Positions 1-6,472 of a DNA stretch of 10,457 nucleotides are shown here, piece by piece. The stretch lies in NCBI GenBank assembly GCA_011046405.1, contig DSAR01000408.1:1-10457 (forward strand), read 5' to 3'. Every line of letters starts with the position of its first letter. Position 1 is the stretch's first letter. The notes under the pieces were generated by a model, which ran no database searches, was not told the DNA's origin, and saw only the letters and a list, made by a program, of their open reading frames with translations. Origin of the DNA: Chloroflexota bacterium. Lineage in GTDB: Bacteria > Chloroflexota > Anaerolineae > B4-G1. The position numbers and the translations under genes were made by a program.

Positions 1-56
1 AACGTCCCAATCTCCACTTACATTTGGCATGATACACCAAAAAAGCATTCCGTGCG

Positions 57-111
57 TCCGCGAATTGTCCGCGAACTGTCCGCGAATTTTCCGCGATTTG
101 TCCGCGATTTG
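57..111. repeat. 11-bp tandem repeat, five units
   Basis: Five head-to-tail 11-bp units of the form tccgcga(a/t)(t/c)tg start at 57, 68, 79, 90 and 101. The tccgcga core is invariant and only the last four bases vary. The period is close to one helical turn, so all cores face the same side of the DNA. No gene lies within 400 bp on either side. The array could be a multi-site protein-binding region or a simple slipped-strand expansion; the sequence alone does not decide. Confidence 0.8.
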
Positions 112-140
112 ACTTGCCGGTTTTGGCTTCGAATGTCAAA

Positions 141-289
141 AACAGGTTTCTTTGGAATTTCGCATGGTCGCGGTGAGAGATTAGCCACGAATCCTTCAAC
201 TACGCTCAGGACAGATTTGCACGAATCAACACGAAAAACCCAGGTTCTTTGGGATTTCGCATGGTCGCGGTGAGAAATTAGCCACGAAT
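141..289. repeat. Pair of ~50-bp direct repeats, one copy interrupted
   Basis: Positions 141-192 and 239-289 are near-identical. Both read caggtt(t)ctttgg-attt, then the shared 18-mer cgcatggtcgcggtgaga, then attagccacgaat. The similarity resumes after 192 as tgcacgaat..acacgaaaaa at 218 onwards, matching 290 onwards in the second copy. Copy 1 therefore carries ~25 extra bases (193-217) that copy 2 lacks. The region is non-coding, with multiple stops in the plus and minus frames and no start with a ribosome-binding site. Confidence 0.75.
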
Positions 290-347
290 TGCACGAATTG
301 ACACGAAAAATCAAAAATTAGTGAAGATTCGTGTAATTCGTGGCTAA
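278..347. repeat. Inverted repeat with 20-bp arms ('cacgaat' family)
   Basis: Arms at 278-297 (ttagccacgaattgcacgaa) and 328-347 are reverse complements at 19 of 20 positions around a 30-base AT-rich loop. The same ttcgtg/cacgaa words recur in the etfB upstream region (6329-6365). This points to a dispersed intergenic repeat family rather than a gene-specific signal. An RNA copy would form a stable hairpin, but no T-run follows on either strand, so I do not call it a terminator. Confidence 0.75.
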
Positions 348-397
348 AAATTGATCGCTTGCTAAGCCGAGCACGCGAACTAGCAGAGAGCCCAGAG

Positions 398-507
398 GTA
401 TCATCTCAATAAACCGGGGTAAACTCGCTCGGGCCGGTCTCCTGACCGTGCCCGCTGTGGCTCGGTCGGGAGACCGGCCCGAGCTCCCCAACTTATTGAG
501 AAGATAC
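398..507. mobile_element. MITE-like 110-bp palindromic element
   Basis: Terminal 15-bp inverted repeats gtatcatctcaataa (398-412) and its near-complement (493-507) match at 14/15. An inner GC-rich stem has 22-bp arms at 427-448 and 463-484 (21/22) around a 14-base loop. The element is flanked on both sides by the exact 8-mer gcccagag (390-397 and 508-515), as expected for a target-site duplication. It has no coding capacity, so any mobilisation would need a transposase in trans, and I cannot name the parental family. It sits directly downstream of the stop codon of the minus-strand SDR gene, where its hairpin could also stop transcription or protect an mRNA 3' end. Confidence 0.75.
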
Positions 508-521
508 GCCCAGAGTATTAA

Positions 522-1514
522 TTATCCGAATACGCCACCCCTATACCCGGCCTGCAGCCACGCCAGAGCATCGGCGATCGTCTCACGCAGCGGCCTGGGG
601 CTATAGCCCAATTCGGCCTGGGCTTTGATATGGCTGAAATCACAGTTATCCTGCACAGTGCGCAATGAATACTCAGTGAATTTTGGAATCGTGCGCGTCA
701 TCCGGTAAAAGGGTTCGACGACGCGCGCGGCCAGTTTCGCCAACCCCATCGGCAAGACAATGTGCGGACTATGGACCCCCACGAGTTCCTGCACGATTTC
801 CTTGATCTGCAAAATTTCGATCCGCTCACCCGAAAGGATATAGGTTTCGCCTGTGCGGGCCTTATCCGCAGCCAATATCAGTCCCCGGGCGACGTCACGC
901 ACATCCACGAAATCGTAAGCACCCTGGACCAAGAAATGCAATTTATTCCGGGTGAAGTCTCGGATTAGATGGCCCATTTCGGAACCGAGGTAATCGTGGG
1001 GCCCAATGACGCCAGTGGGACAGGTGATGACGGCGTCGAGGCCTTGCTTCACGATTTCGAGGACGGCGAGGGAACCTTCAGCTTTCGTACGGTCATAGGC
1101 CCCGCTGGGGCTATCCGGTGCGAAGGGAACGCGCTCGTCGATGCAAACGCCGTGAGGCATACGTTTGAAGGCGTGGATCGAACTGACGTGAAGCATCCGT
1201 CGCACGCCGGCACGCAGTGCGGCCTGGGCCGTGTTTCGGACGCCGTCCACGTTGACTTTACGCATCAACGTTTCAGCACCGGGCAAAATAGAGACGATGC
1301 CTGCCAGATGATAGACCACGTCAACGCCATCCATCGCCCGGTCCAGGGTTGCCGGTTCGAGGACATTGCCGGAGACACGTTCAACATGCAAGCCCGCCAA
1401 CGCCGTGCACTTGTCATTGGGGAGCACCAACGCGCGTACCGGCTGCGCCTGAGCCAGCAATTCACGAACCAATACATTTCCCACGTGACCTGTAGCACCC
1501 GTCACCAAGATCAT
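522..1514 (-). CDS. NAD(P)-dependent epimerase/dehydratase (extended SDR)
   Basis: This 330-residue protein is an extended short-chain dehydrogenase. It has a Rossmann nucleotide-binding motif TGATGHVG at residues 5-12, an acidic-residue/NN-type core (VVYHLAGIV, 67-75), a catalytic Ser in HVSSIHAF (109-116) and a Tyr-x3-Lys pair at Y140/K144. The family includes sugar-nucleotide epimerases, dihydroflavonol reductases and 3-beta-hydroxysteroid dehydrogenases. The C-terminal substrate domain (about 165-330) does not let me choose among them, so the substrate is unknown. I start it at ATG 1514, which has GGAGGAG just upstream and places the Rossmann strand at the N-terminus. The frame stays open upstream to 1637, but that extension is basic and unlike the family. 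The gene is transcribed separately from bioY: a terminator and a promoter lie between them. It ends at the MITE-like element. Confidence 0.85.
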   Translation of the reverse strand: MILVTGATGHVGNVLVRELLAQAQPVRALVLPNDKCTALAGLHVERVSGNVLEPATLDRAMDGVDVVYHLAGIVSILPGAETLMRKVNVDGVRNTAQAALRAGVRRMLHVSSIHAFKRMPHGVCIDERVPFAPDSPSGAYDRTKAEGSLAVLEIVKQGLDAVITCPTGVIGPHDYLGSEMGHLIRDFTRNKLHFLVQGAYDFVDVRDVARGLILAADKARTGETYILSGERIEILQIKEIVQELVGVHSPHIVLPMGLAKLAARVVEPFYRMTRTIPKFTEYSLRTVQDNCDFSHIKAQAELGYSPRPLRETIADALAWLQAGYRGGVFG

Positions 1515-1545
1515 AGCCTCCTCCAGAGATGAACGCAGCTTTTTG

Positions 1546-1665
1546 CTAGATGCGAGTTTTGCTCTTGGCTTGGGTCTGGCGATCCAAGCCAAGCAAGTGG
1601 AGAATACTCTCAACCTTTGATTTACGTATTGATGCAAGTGCGTTAAATCGATGAAACAGTCTCAT
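1546..1665 (-). CDS. Possible small basic protein (39 aa)
   Basis: A short ORF begins at ATG 1665 behind an unusually strong ribosome-binding site (GGAGAAGGAGG at 1680-1670, four bases before the start) and ends at TAG 1546-1548, 31 bases before the SDR start. The peptide begins MRLFHRFNALASIRKSK. It is basic and has an amphipathic middle (VESILHLLGL), with no transmembrane segment and no recognised motif. The support is the ribosome-binding site and the position in a promoter-proximal leader; there is no homology evidence. Alternatively it is a leader peptide coupled to translation of the SDR gene, or the ribosome-binding site is fortuitous. Confidence 0.4.
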   Translation of the reverse strand: MRLFHRFNALASIRKSKVESILHLLGLDRQTQAKSKTRI

Positions 1666-1681
1666 TGATCCTCCTTCTCCG

Positions 1682-1861
1682 TCAACTCATAAAACCGATA
1701 AATGATGGACCACTAGCCTCTGCAATCCCCGCCCAGACCCGAAGGGTTTCCCAACCCAGCCCCAGCCAAAGGCTATCGTTCAGACGGCGCTCGCCGGAGA
1801 TCCAAAGATTTCCGCAAACCTTTAGAGTCTGGTCACCGCGTTCCGGGGCCGCCATCGTCAT
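1682..1861 (-). CDS. Possible small ORF in the SDR leader (59 aa)
   Basis: The ORF runs from ATG 1861 to TGA 1682-1684. Its stop lies just ahead of the strong ribosome-binding site of the next small ORF, an operon-like arrangement. The peptide is tryptophan-rich in its middle (NLWISGERRL, then LWLGLGWETLRVWAG) and starts ~43 bases after the predicted transcription start. It has no convincing ribosome-binding site. Part of it (1781-1831) is bounded by cagac/gtctg inverted ends and contains an aaatc/gatct hairpin, like the intergenic repeats elsewhere in the window. It could therefore be repeat DNA or a structured leader that happens to stay open. No family is recognised. Confidence 0.27.
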   Translation of the reverse strand: MTMAAPERGDQTLKVCGNLWISGERRLNDSLWLGLGWETLRVWAGIAEASGPSFIGFMS

Positions 1862-1910
1862 CGTGCGCTGGATCGCCTCGATAAGAAAAAAAGGGTTCCT
1901 GCTAGTGAAG

Positions 1911-1938
1911 ATTGTATATAGATTCTATGGCGTGTCAA
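1911..1938 (-). promoter_or_regulatory. Sigma70-like promoter for the SDR unit
   Basis: Read on the minus strand there is a perfect -35 TTGACA (1938-1933), a 16-bp spacer and a -10 TACAAT (1916-1911, 5/6 to consensus). Transcription would start near 1904 and run towards the small ORFs and the SDR gene. The -35 box begins two bases after the T-run of the bioY terminator, so one operon ends where the next starts. Confidence 0.65.
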
Positions 1939-1940
1939 GG

Positions 1941-1972
1941 AAAAAGCCGGGTTCCATCCAGAAACCCGGCTT
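1941..1972 (-). terminator. Factor-independent terminator of the etf-acd-bioY operon
   Basis: On the minus strand a perfect 10-bp stem AAGCCGGGTT / AACCCGGCTT (1972-1963 and 1953-1944), with a 9-base loop, runs straight into a T-run (1945-1941). It lies 25 bases after the bioY stop and no other minus-strand gene ends here, so it most likely closes the etfB-etfA-acd-bioY transcript. Confidence 0.85.
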
Positions 1973-1997
1973 CGAAATTGTTAGAGCGCTAGTCAGG

Positions 1998-2594
1998 CTA
2001 ACGAGAATTCTGCAAGTGGGCCAAGAACCAAGCGCCAGGCAGTGTCAGGGCAGCCAGACCAATCTTTAGCAGATCGCCGAGAATGAAGGGGAAAAGCCCG
2101 GTGGACAGCACTGCTTGCCAGCCCACGAAACGCGCCAGCCACGGCAGACCGAACAGGTAGATGGCAACGTTGCCAGCCAGCATCGCCAGAGCGGCTGTGG
2201 CGACCTTGCGGTCCCAACCGCGCTCGCTGAGCCAACCGACGACGAAGGCGGCGATGACAAAGCCCAGCAGGTAGCCGCCAGTCGGTCCGGCGAAACGGCT
2301 CAGGCCCGGCGCGCCCCCAGGAGCGAAGACCGGCAGCCCCAGCGCGCCCTGGACCAGGTAGGCCATCACTGCCAACGCGCCCCGGCGACTGCCCAGCATC
2401 GCGCCGATCAGCAGTACGCCGAAGGTCTGGCCGGTGATAGGCACGGGCCAGAGGGGTATCTCGATGTGGGCCAGGAGGGCCATCAGCCCACTGCCCACCA
2501 GCACCAGGCCGATATCGCGGACCAGGCTCATCTGGGGATACAGGATCTCGGCCAGGGAGGGGAGAAACGCGGGTCGATAGGTTGTTTCATTCAT
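1998..2594 (-). CDS. bioY: Biotin transporter BioY (ECF S component)
   Basis: BioY is the membrane-embedded biotin-binding subunit of an energy-coupling-factor transporter. The 198-residue product has the usual BioY length and is almost entirely hydrophobic, with about six membrane segments (roughly 27-45, 56-68, 72-88, 107-122, 131-150 and 161-191). Family hallmarks are visible: VPITGQTFGVLLIGAMLGS (51-69), GLPVFAPGG (86-94), GPTGGYLLGF (103-112) and GDLLK (173-177). The start at 2594 has AAGGAAG five bases upstream. It is the last gene of the operon, 36 bases after acd, and is followed by a terminator. No EcfA/EcfT gene is adjacent, so it would either act alone or share an energising module encoded elsewhere. 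Placement beside acyl-CoA genes fits a need for biotin by acyl-CoA carboxylases; that link is inferred. Confidence 0.93.
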   Translation of the reverse strand: MNETTYRPAFLPSLAEILYPQMSLVRDIGLVLVGSGLMALLAHIEIPLWPVPITGQTFGVLLIGAMLGSRRGALAVMAYLVQGALGLPVFAPGGAPGLSRFAGPTGGYLLGFVIAAFVVGWLSERGWDRKVATAALAMLAGNVAIYLFGLPWLARFVGWQAVLSTGLFPFILGDLLKIGLAALTLPGAWFLAHLQNSR

Positions 2595-2630
2595 TTTTAC
2601 TTCCTTTCTGATTCTGATTAAAACAGGCTC

Positions 2631-4346
2631 TTATACCGACTCACCCAACAGGATGTCACGCATCTGTAACGGCGCCGGATCGACCGTCTGGAGCGTGGCA
2701 ACTTTGCCCCGGATCTTGGGCACCGTCTCGGCGATGTAGACCCGGGCGATCTCGCGTTTTCGTTCGCTCTCAGGAGCATGCTGCAACATCAACCAGCCGT
2801 TGACGACGTAGGCGGCCAGGTCGACCAGATCGACGGCGTAATAGTCAAGGACGTCCCGGTCATCCAGCTCCTTGAGATGGTCGATGGATCGGTTGAACAG
2901 GGCGGTGGACTCGTCCATTTGCTCCTTGAGCGCCGAAAGGCCCGGCCCATAGTCCCGCGCTGCCCAAGCGCTCAACAGATCGTCCAGGGCGTGGCCCAGC
3001 AGGCCCCCGGTGGCAGCCACGACCTGGAGTTGGCTAGTGCCCTCGTAGATGTTGGTCACGCGGACGTCGCGGAAGTGGCGCTCCACGTTGAACTCCTCCA
3101 TGTAACCCGCGCCGCCGTGGACCTGCAACGCCTGGCTGCAGACCCGGTTGCCCATCTCGGTGGCGTAGTACTTGACCAGCGGGGTCAGGACGTCGGTCAG
3201 GCGCTGGATCTGCTTGAGCCGCTGGCGCTCGTCCGCCGATAGCTTGTCGCGCCGTTCCAACCCTTTCTGGAGATCGACCCACCGGCCGGTCTCGTAGACC
3301 AGGGCTCGCGTGGCCTCGATCTCGCTCCGCATCGAGACGAGCATGCGGTAGACGGGCGGGAGTTGCTTGATCGCCTGGCCGAACTGGACCCGCTTCTCGG
3401 CATAGCGATATGCCTCGCGATAGGCGGCCTCGGCGATGCCCAGGGCCTGGGCAGAGACCGCCAGCCGGGCGCCGTTCATCAAGCCCATCGCGTAGCGGAT
3501 CAGGCCGAAACGGCGGCGTCCGATCAGGTGAGATGGCGTATCGTCGAAATGGATCTCGCAGGTGGGAGAGGCGTGGATGCCGAGCTTGTGTTCGATGCGC
3601 CGGACGTGCACGCGCTCGTTGTCGTCGACCAGGAACAGGGAGAGGCCGCGGGCATCCCTGGAACCCGGTTCCGAACGGGCCAGCACCAGCAGGACGTCGG
3701 CGCAGCCGTTGGTGATGAAGCGCTTGACGCCGTTGAGCCGCCACACGTCGTTCTCCTCGTCATAGGTGGCCCGGGTCTGCACGACGCCCAGGTCAGAACC
3801 GGCGTCGGGTTCGGTGAGCACCATCGCGCCGGTCACCTCGCCCCGGGCGAAGCGGGGGAGCACGCGGGCCTTGACCTCCTCGTCGGCGTACTCGTTGATG
3901 GCGGCCGAGATCTCCTGCAGGCCAAAGATCGTCATCAGCCCCGCCTCGGCCCGCGAGACGATCTCGATCATCATCTGGTAGATGGTCTCCGGCAGGTTCA
4001 ACCCGCCGTAGCGCCAGGGAAGCATCACACCCATCAGTTCCGCCTGGCGCAGCAGGTTCATAGCCTCCTGGGTGGCCGAAGCGTAGGTGACCCGGCCGTC
4101 GCAGAACTGGGCGCCCTCTTCGTCGGCCTCGGCGGCACGGGGCGCGATGCGGGTGGCGCAGATCTCGCCCAGCAGATCCAAGAGCATGCGGTAATTCTCC
4201 TTGGCGTCGGCGTAGTTGCGGGGGGCGGCCGGGTACTGCTCGTGGGTCGTGTAGCCCTGTTCCAGGTTTTCGACGACCTCGGTCAGATCCAGCCGATCCA
4301 GATAAAATTGCAGGTCGGCGTTATCGGTGAAAAAATTCTCAGCCAT
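2631..4346 (-). CDS. Acyl-CoA dehydrogenase
   Basis: This 571-residue flavoenzyme would introduce a trans-2 double bond into an acyl-CoA and pass electrons to the ETF encoded just upstream. Visible features in order are an alpha-helical N-domain (about 45-170), the FAD-contact signature AMVLTEPDAGSD (174-185), FITNG (210-214), RVQFGQ (319-324), the second signature QVHGGAGYMEEFNVERHFRD (408-427), and IYEGTSQLQ (433-441) with E435 as the predicted catalytic base. It is longer than classic ~380-residue enzymes. An insertion (about 355-390) and a C-terminal helical extension (445-571) place it with the long acyl-CoA dehydrogenases; chain-length preference cannot be read off. The start at 4346 follows the etfA stop after two bases, which indicates translational coupling. 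The frame is open upstream to 4760, but that part is out-of-frame etfA and not coding. Confidence 0.92.
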   Translation of the reverse strand: MAENFFTDNADLQFYLDRLDLTEVVENLEQGYTTHEQYPAAPRNYADAKENYRMLLDLLGEICATRIAPRAAEADEEGAQFCDGRVTYASATQEAMNLLRQAELMGVMLPWRYGGLNLPETIYQMMIEIVSRAEAGLMTIFGLQEISAAINEYADEEVKARVLPRFARGEVTGAMVLTEPDAGSDLGVVQTRATYDEENDVWRLNGVKRFITNGCADVLLVLARSEPGSRDARGLSLFLVDDNERVHVRRIEHKLGIHASPTCEIHFDDTPSHLIGRRRFGLIRYAMGLMNGARLAVSAQALGIAEAAYREAYRYAEKRVQFGQAIKQLPPVYRMLVSMRSEIEATRALVYETGRWVDLQKGLERRDKLSADERQRLKQIQRLTDVLTPLVKYYATEMGNRVCSQALQVHGGAGYMEEFNVERHFRDVRVTNIYEGTSQLQVVAATGGLLGHALDDLLSAWAARDYGPGLSALKEQMDESTALFNRSIDHLKELDDRDVLDYYAVDLVDLAAYVVNGWLMLQHAPESERKREIARVYIAETVPKIRGKVATLQTVDPAPLQMRDILLGESV

Positions 4347-4348
4347 TT

Positions 4349-5401
4349 TTATAGTCCCTTTTTGTAGATTTCGACCAACATGGGGATGACGTCGTTCAGG
4401 TCGCCCACGATCTTGTAATCGGCGATCTGGAAGATGGGGGCGTCGGGATCGTTGTTGATGGCGATGATCTTGTTCGATTGATCCATCCCCGCGCAGTGTT
4501 GAACCGTCCCGGATATGCCGCAGGCGACGTAGAGCCGGGGCCGCACGGTGACACCCGTCTGGCCGACCTGATGTTCCTTGGAGGCGAAACCGGCGTCGAC
4601 GGCGGCGCGCGAAGCGCCGACCTCCGCCCCCAGCACCTCGGCCAGGTCGTGGATGAGTTGGAAGTTCTCCCGACTGCCCACACCGGCGCCGCCGGCCACG
4701 ATGATGGAGGCACCCTTCAGGTCGCACGTGGGCGCCCGCATCTCTCGCTCCAGGACACAAACGGCCAGATCGCCCGGCTCGAACTGGGGCGTGACGCGCT
4801 CGATCTGCCCAGTCCGTGTCAAGTTCGGCTCGCCCAGTTTCATCACCCCCTCGCGCACCGTCGCCATCTGGGGATGCATATCGGGGTTGACGATGGTGGC
4901 GATGATGTTGCCGCCGAAGGCCGGCCGAATCTGGTAGAGCAGGTCAGCGTAAGTTTTGCCGCCGCGCTCGAAATCGCCGATCCGCAGGTTGGTGCAGTCT
5001 GCCGTCAGACCGGCCTGGATGGCACTGGCAATGCGAGGGGCCAGGTCGCGCCCGACCGGGGTGGCGCCCAGCAGGAAAATGTAGGGCTGGCGCTCCCGGG
5101 CCAGTTCAATGGCGACCCGGGCGTAGGGCAGCGTGCGGTAGGTCTCGAGTTCAGGATGGTCGAGCACGATGACGCCGTCGGCGCCCTGGTGGATGAGACA
5201 AGCGGTCGCCTCGTCCGGCAAGTTGTACCCCGGCAGCAAGGCCCACACCCGGCTGCCCAATTCATCTGCCAATTCGCGCCCCTTCGATATCAGTTCCAGG
5301 CTGACGCCGGCGATCTGGCAGGCTTCCTGTTCGATGAAGACCCACACGTCTCTGTTTTCGCTCATTTCGTTCGTATCGTTCGTATCGTTGTGATGATTCA
5401 T
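4349..5401 (-). CDS. etfA: Electron transfer flavoprotein alpha subunit
   Basis: The 350-residue product has an N-terminal ETF domain (VWVFIEQ at 19-25, KGRELADELG at 40-49) and the C-terminal FAD-binding domain with GASRAAVDAG (262-271), QVGQTG (278-283), GISGTVQH (295-302) and NNDPDAPIFQIADY (316-329). It would bind the FAD that hands electrons from or to the acyl-CoA dehydrogenase encoded next. The start is uncertain. ATG 5401 has AAAGGG nine bases upstream but adds the repetitive stretch NDTNDTNE. ATG 5365 (MSENRDVWVF) matches the usual family start but has no ribosome-binding site. It follows etfB by 14 bases and runs to within 2 bases of acd. Confidence 0.93.
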   Translation of the reverse strand: MNHHNDTNDTNEMSENRDVWVFIEQEACQIAGVSLELISKGRELADELGSRVWALLPGYNLPDEATACLIHQGADGVIVLDHPELETYRTLPYARVAIELARERQPYIFLLGATPVGRDLAPRIASAIQAGLTADCTNLRIGDFERGGKTYADLLYQIRPAFGGNIIATIVNPDMHPQMATVREGVMKLGEPNLTRTGQIERVTPQFEPGDLAVCVLEREMRAPTCDLKGASIIVAGGAGVGSRENFQLIHDLAEVLGAEVGASRAAVDAGFASKEHQVGQTGVTVRPRLYVACGISGTVQHCAGMDQSNKIIAINNDPDAPIFQIADYKIVGDLNDVIPMLVEIYKKGL

Positions 5402-5415
5402 AATATCGCGCCCTT

Positions 5416-6306
5416 TCACAGGATGTAATCCTCGGTCAGTTCTTGAATCAAGGCCGAGATGCCCTCGGGTGAGGCGGGGAAGGCTTTGCTCTCGTCCGTC
5501 TCCAGCACGACGGCGTCGATTTTGAGCACCTTGGTCGGCGAACCGTGAATGCCCAGCCGGGTTTCGTCGGCGTCCACGTCGGCGGCCGTCCACGCCGGTA
5601 TCCGCTGATCCCGCTCGGCCAGGTAGTCATCCAACGCCTCGCTCGTTCCGAAATCCGGCCATTTTTTCAACAGTGCGTCGTATTCCAGCGGCGTGGCGGC
5701 CCGTTTGTAGATCATCATCCGGCGGGCCGAGGGCGGGCGGGGACGGTTGGCCGATTCGACGACAGTGAGAAGACAGGGTAACGTCACCTGGACGACCTCT
5801 TGACCCAATGGAAACGCCCGCTGGACGACGATCGTCTCCCCGTCCAGGGATTGGATCGACTCGACGTAGGTCACCTGGGGCAGCCCCAGTTTCTCGGCGA
5901 CCTGGGGGCCGACCTGGGCGGTGTCGCCGTCGATGGCCTGCCGACCGCAGAAAATCAGGTCGTACTCATCCAGGTTCTCCACGGCGCACTTGAGGGCATA
6001 CGACGTCGCCAGCGTATCGGAACCGGCGAACTTCCGATCTGAAAGCAGAATGACCCGGTCGGCGCCCCGGTAGAGCGCCTCACGCAAGATGTCGGCCGCC
6101 CGGGGCGGTCCCATCGTCAGCACCGTCACTGTTCCGCCATGTTGGTCCTTGACCTGCAGGGCCATCTCCAATGCATTCAAATCTTCGGGATTGAAAATGG
6201 CCGGTAGAGCACCCCGGTTGACAGTGCCATCGTCCTTCATCGCTTGCCCGGTGATGTTCGCGGTATCGGGCACCTGTTTGACCAATACCACGCAGTTGTA
6301 AGTCAT
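5416..6306 (-). CDS. etfB: Electron transfer flavoprotein beta subunit
   Basis: The 296-residue product is the partner of EtfA and provides the second nucleotide/flavin site of the heterodimer. Motifs include VLVKQVPDT (7-15), NPEDLNALEMAL (39-50), LTMGPPRA (63-70), LLSDRKFAGSDTLATSYAL (87-105), CGRQAIDGDTAQVGPQ (120-135) and ESANRPRPPSARRMM (184-198). The NPxDxNALE, MGPP and GDTAQVGP forms resemble the NAD(H)-linked, potentially bifurcating ETF clade more than the mitochondrial/alphaproteobacterial type, which has a DDCNQTG-like sequence at the last position. This is a judgement from remembered family patterns. I start it at ATG 6306, behind AAGGAGG with four bases' spacing; the open frame up to 6360 has no ribosome-binding site. 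It is the first gene of the etfB-etfA-acd-bioY operon. Confidence 0.93.
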   Translation of the reverse strand: MTYNCVVLVKQVPDTANITGQAMKDDGTVNRGALPAIFNPEDLNALEMALQVKDQHGGTVTVLTMGPPRAADILREALYRGADRVILLSDRKFAGSDTLATSYALKCAVENLDEYDLIFCGRQAIDGDTAQVGPQVAEKLGLPQVTYVESIQSLDGETIVVQRAFPLGQEVVQVTLPCLLTVVESANRPRPPSARRMMIYKRAATPLEYDALLKKWPDFGTSEALDDYLAERDQRIPAWTAADVDADETRLGIHGSPTKVLKIDAVVLETDESKAFPASPEGISALIQELTEDYIL

Positions 6307-6328
6307 AATCCCTCCTTTTGCTGTCCAA

Positions 6329-6380
6329 GATTCGTGGTCAAAAACCTGATTTTCTAGCACGAATCACACGAATGATCGAA
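6329..6380. repeat. 'cacgaat' repeat in the etfB upstream region
   Basis: gattcgtg (6329-6336) and cacgaatc (6358-6365) form an 8-bp inverted repeat, followed by a further acacgaat at 6366-6373. The words match the larger hairpin at 278-347, so this looks like a degenerate member of the same dispersed family. It lies 23-74 bases upstream of etfB and would fall in its leader. A role in etf regulation is possible but not shown. Confidence 0.5.
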
Positions 6381-6443
6381 TTTGACGAATGTTTTTCCAA
6401 CCTCCAGTAGAATAGGCCACCCAATATAGAAACCCCTAAATAG

Positions 6444-6472
6444 GTGACTCGTTACGGTATTTTAGGTATAAT
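6444..6472 (+). promoter_or_regulatory. Sigma70-like promoter for the enoyl-reductase gene
   Basis: GTGACT (6444-6449, 4/6 to TTGACA), a 17-bp spacer and a perfect TATAAT (6467-6472). The predicted start near 6479 gives a ~130-base leader before ATG 6612. An imperfect 11-bp inverted repeat (gactcgttacg at 6446-6456 and its complement at 6501-6511, 10/11) brackets the -10 box with arms 55 bp apart, one arm overlapping the -35. That arrangement suits a repressor operator. I found no riboswitch fold in the leader. Confidence 0.55.

Noticed and set aside
57..111. CRISPR array or replication iterons
   Set aside because: There are no spacers between the 11-bp units, no cas genes, and no replication initiator gene or DnaA-box cluster nearby.
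1515..1637. Upstream extension of the SDR frame to ATG 1637
   Set aside because: It places 41 basic residues before the Rossmann strand and has no ribosome-binding site. ATG 1514 has a strong one.
1546..1904. Known riboswitch in the SDR leader
   Set aside because: I compared the sequence with conserved cores I know (TPP, cobalamin, c-di-GMP, glycine, SAM, ykkC types) and found no match. Unrecognised structure remains possible.
3363..4367. Long plus-strand ORF opposite acd and etfA (also 4478-5428 opposite etfA)
   Set aside because: It is antisense to well-supported conserved genes. Its protein is low-complexity and rich in Asp/Gly/His, as expected from a mirrored GC-rich frame, and it shows no family motif.
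4347..4760. N-terminal extension of the acyl-CoA dehydrogenase frame by 138 codons
   Set aside because: It overlaps the FAD domain of etfA in another frame and translates to Arg/Gly-rich sequence. The start at 4346 matches family length and coupling.
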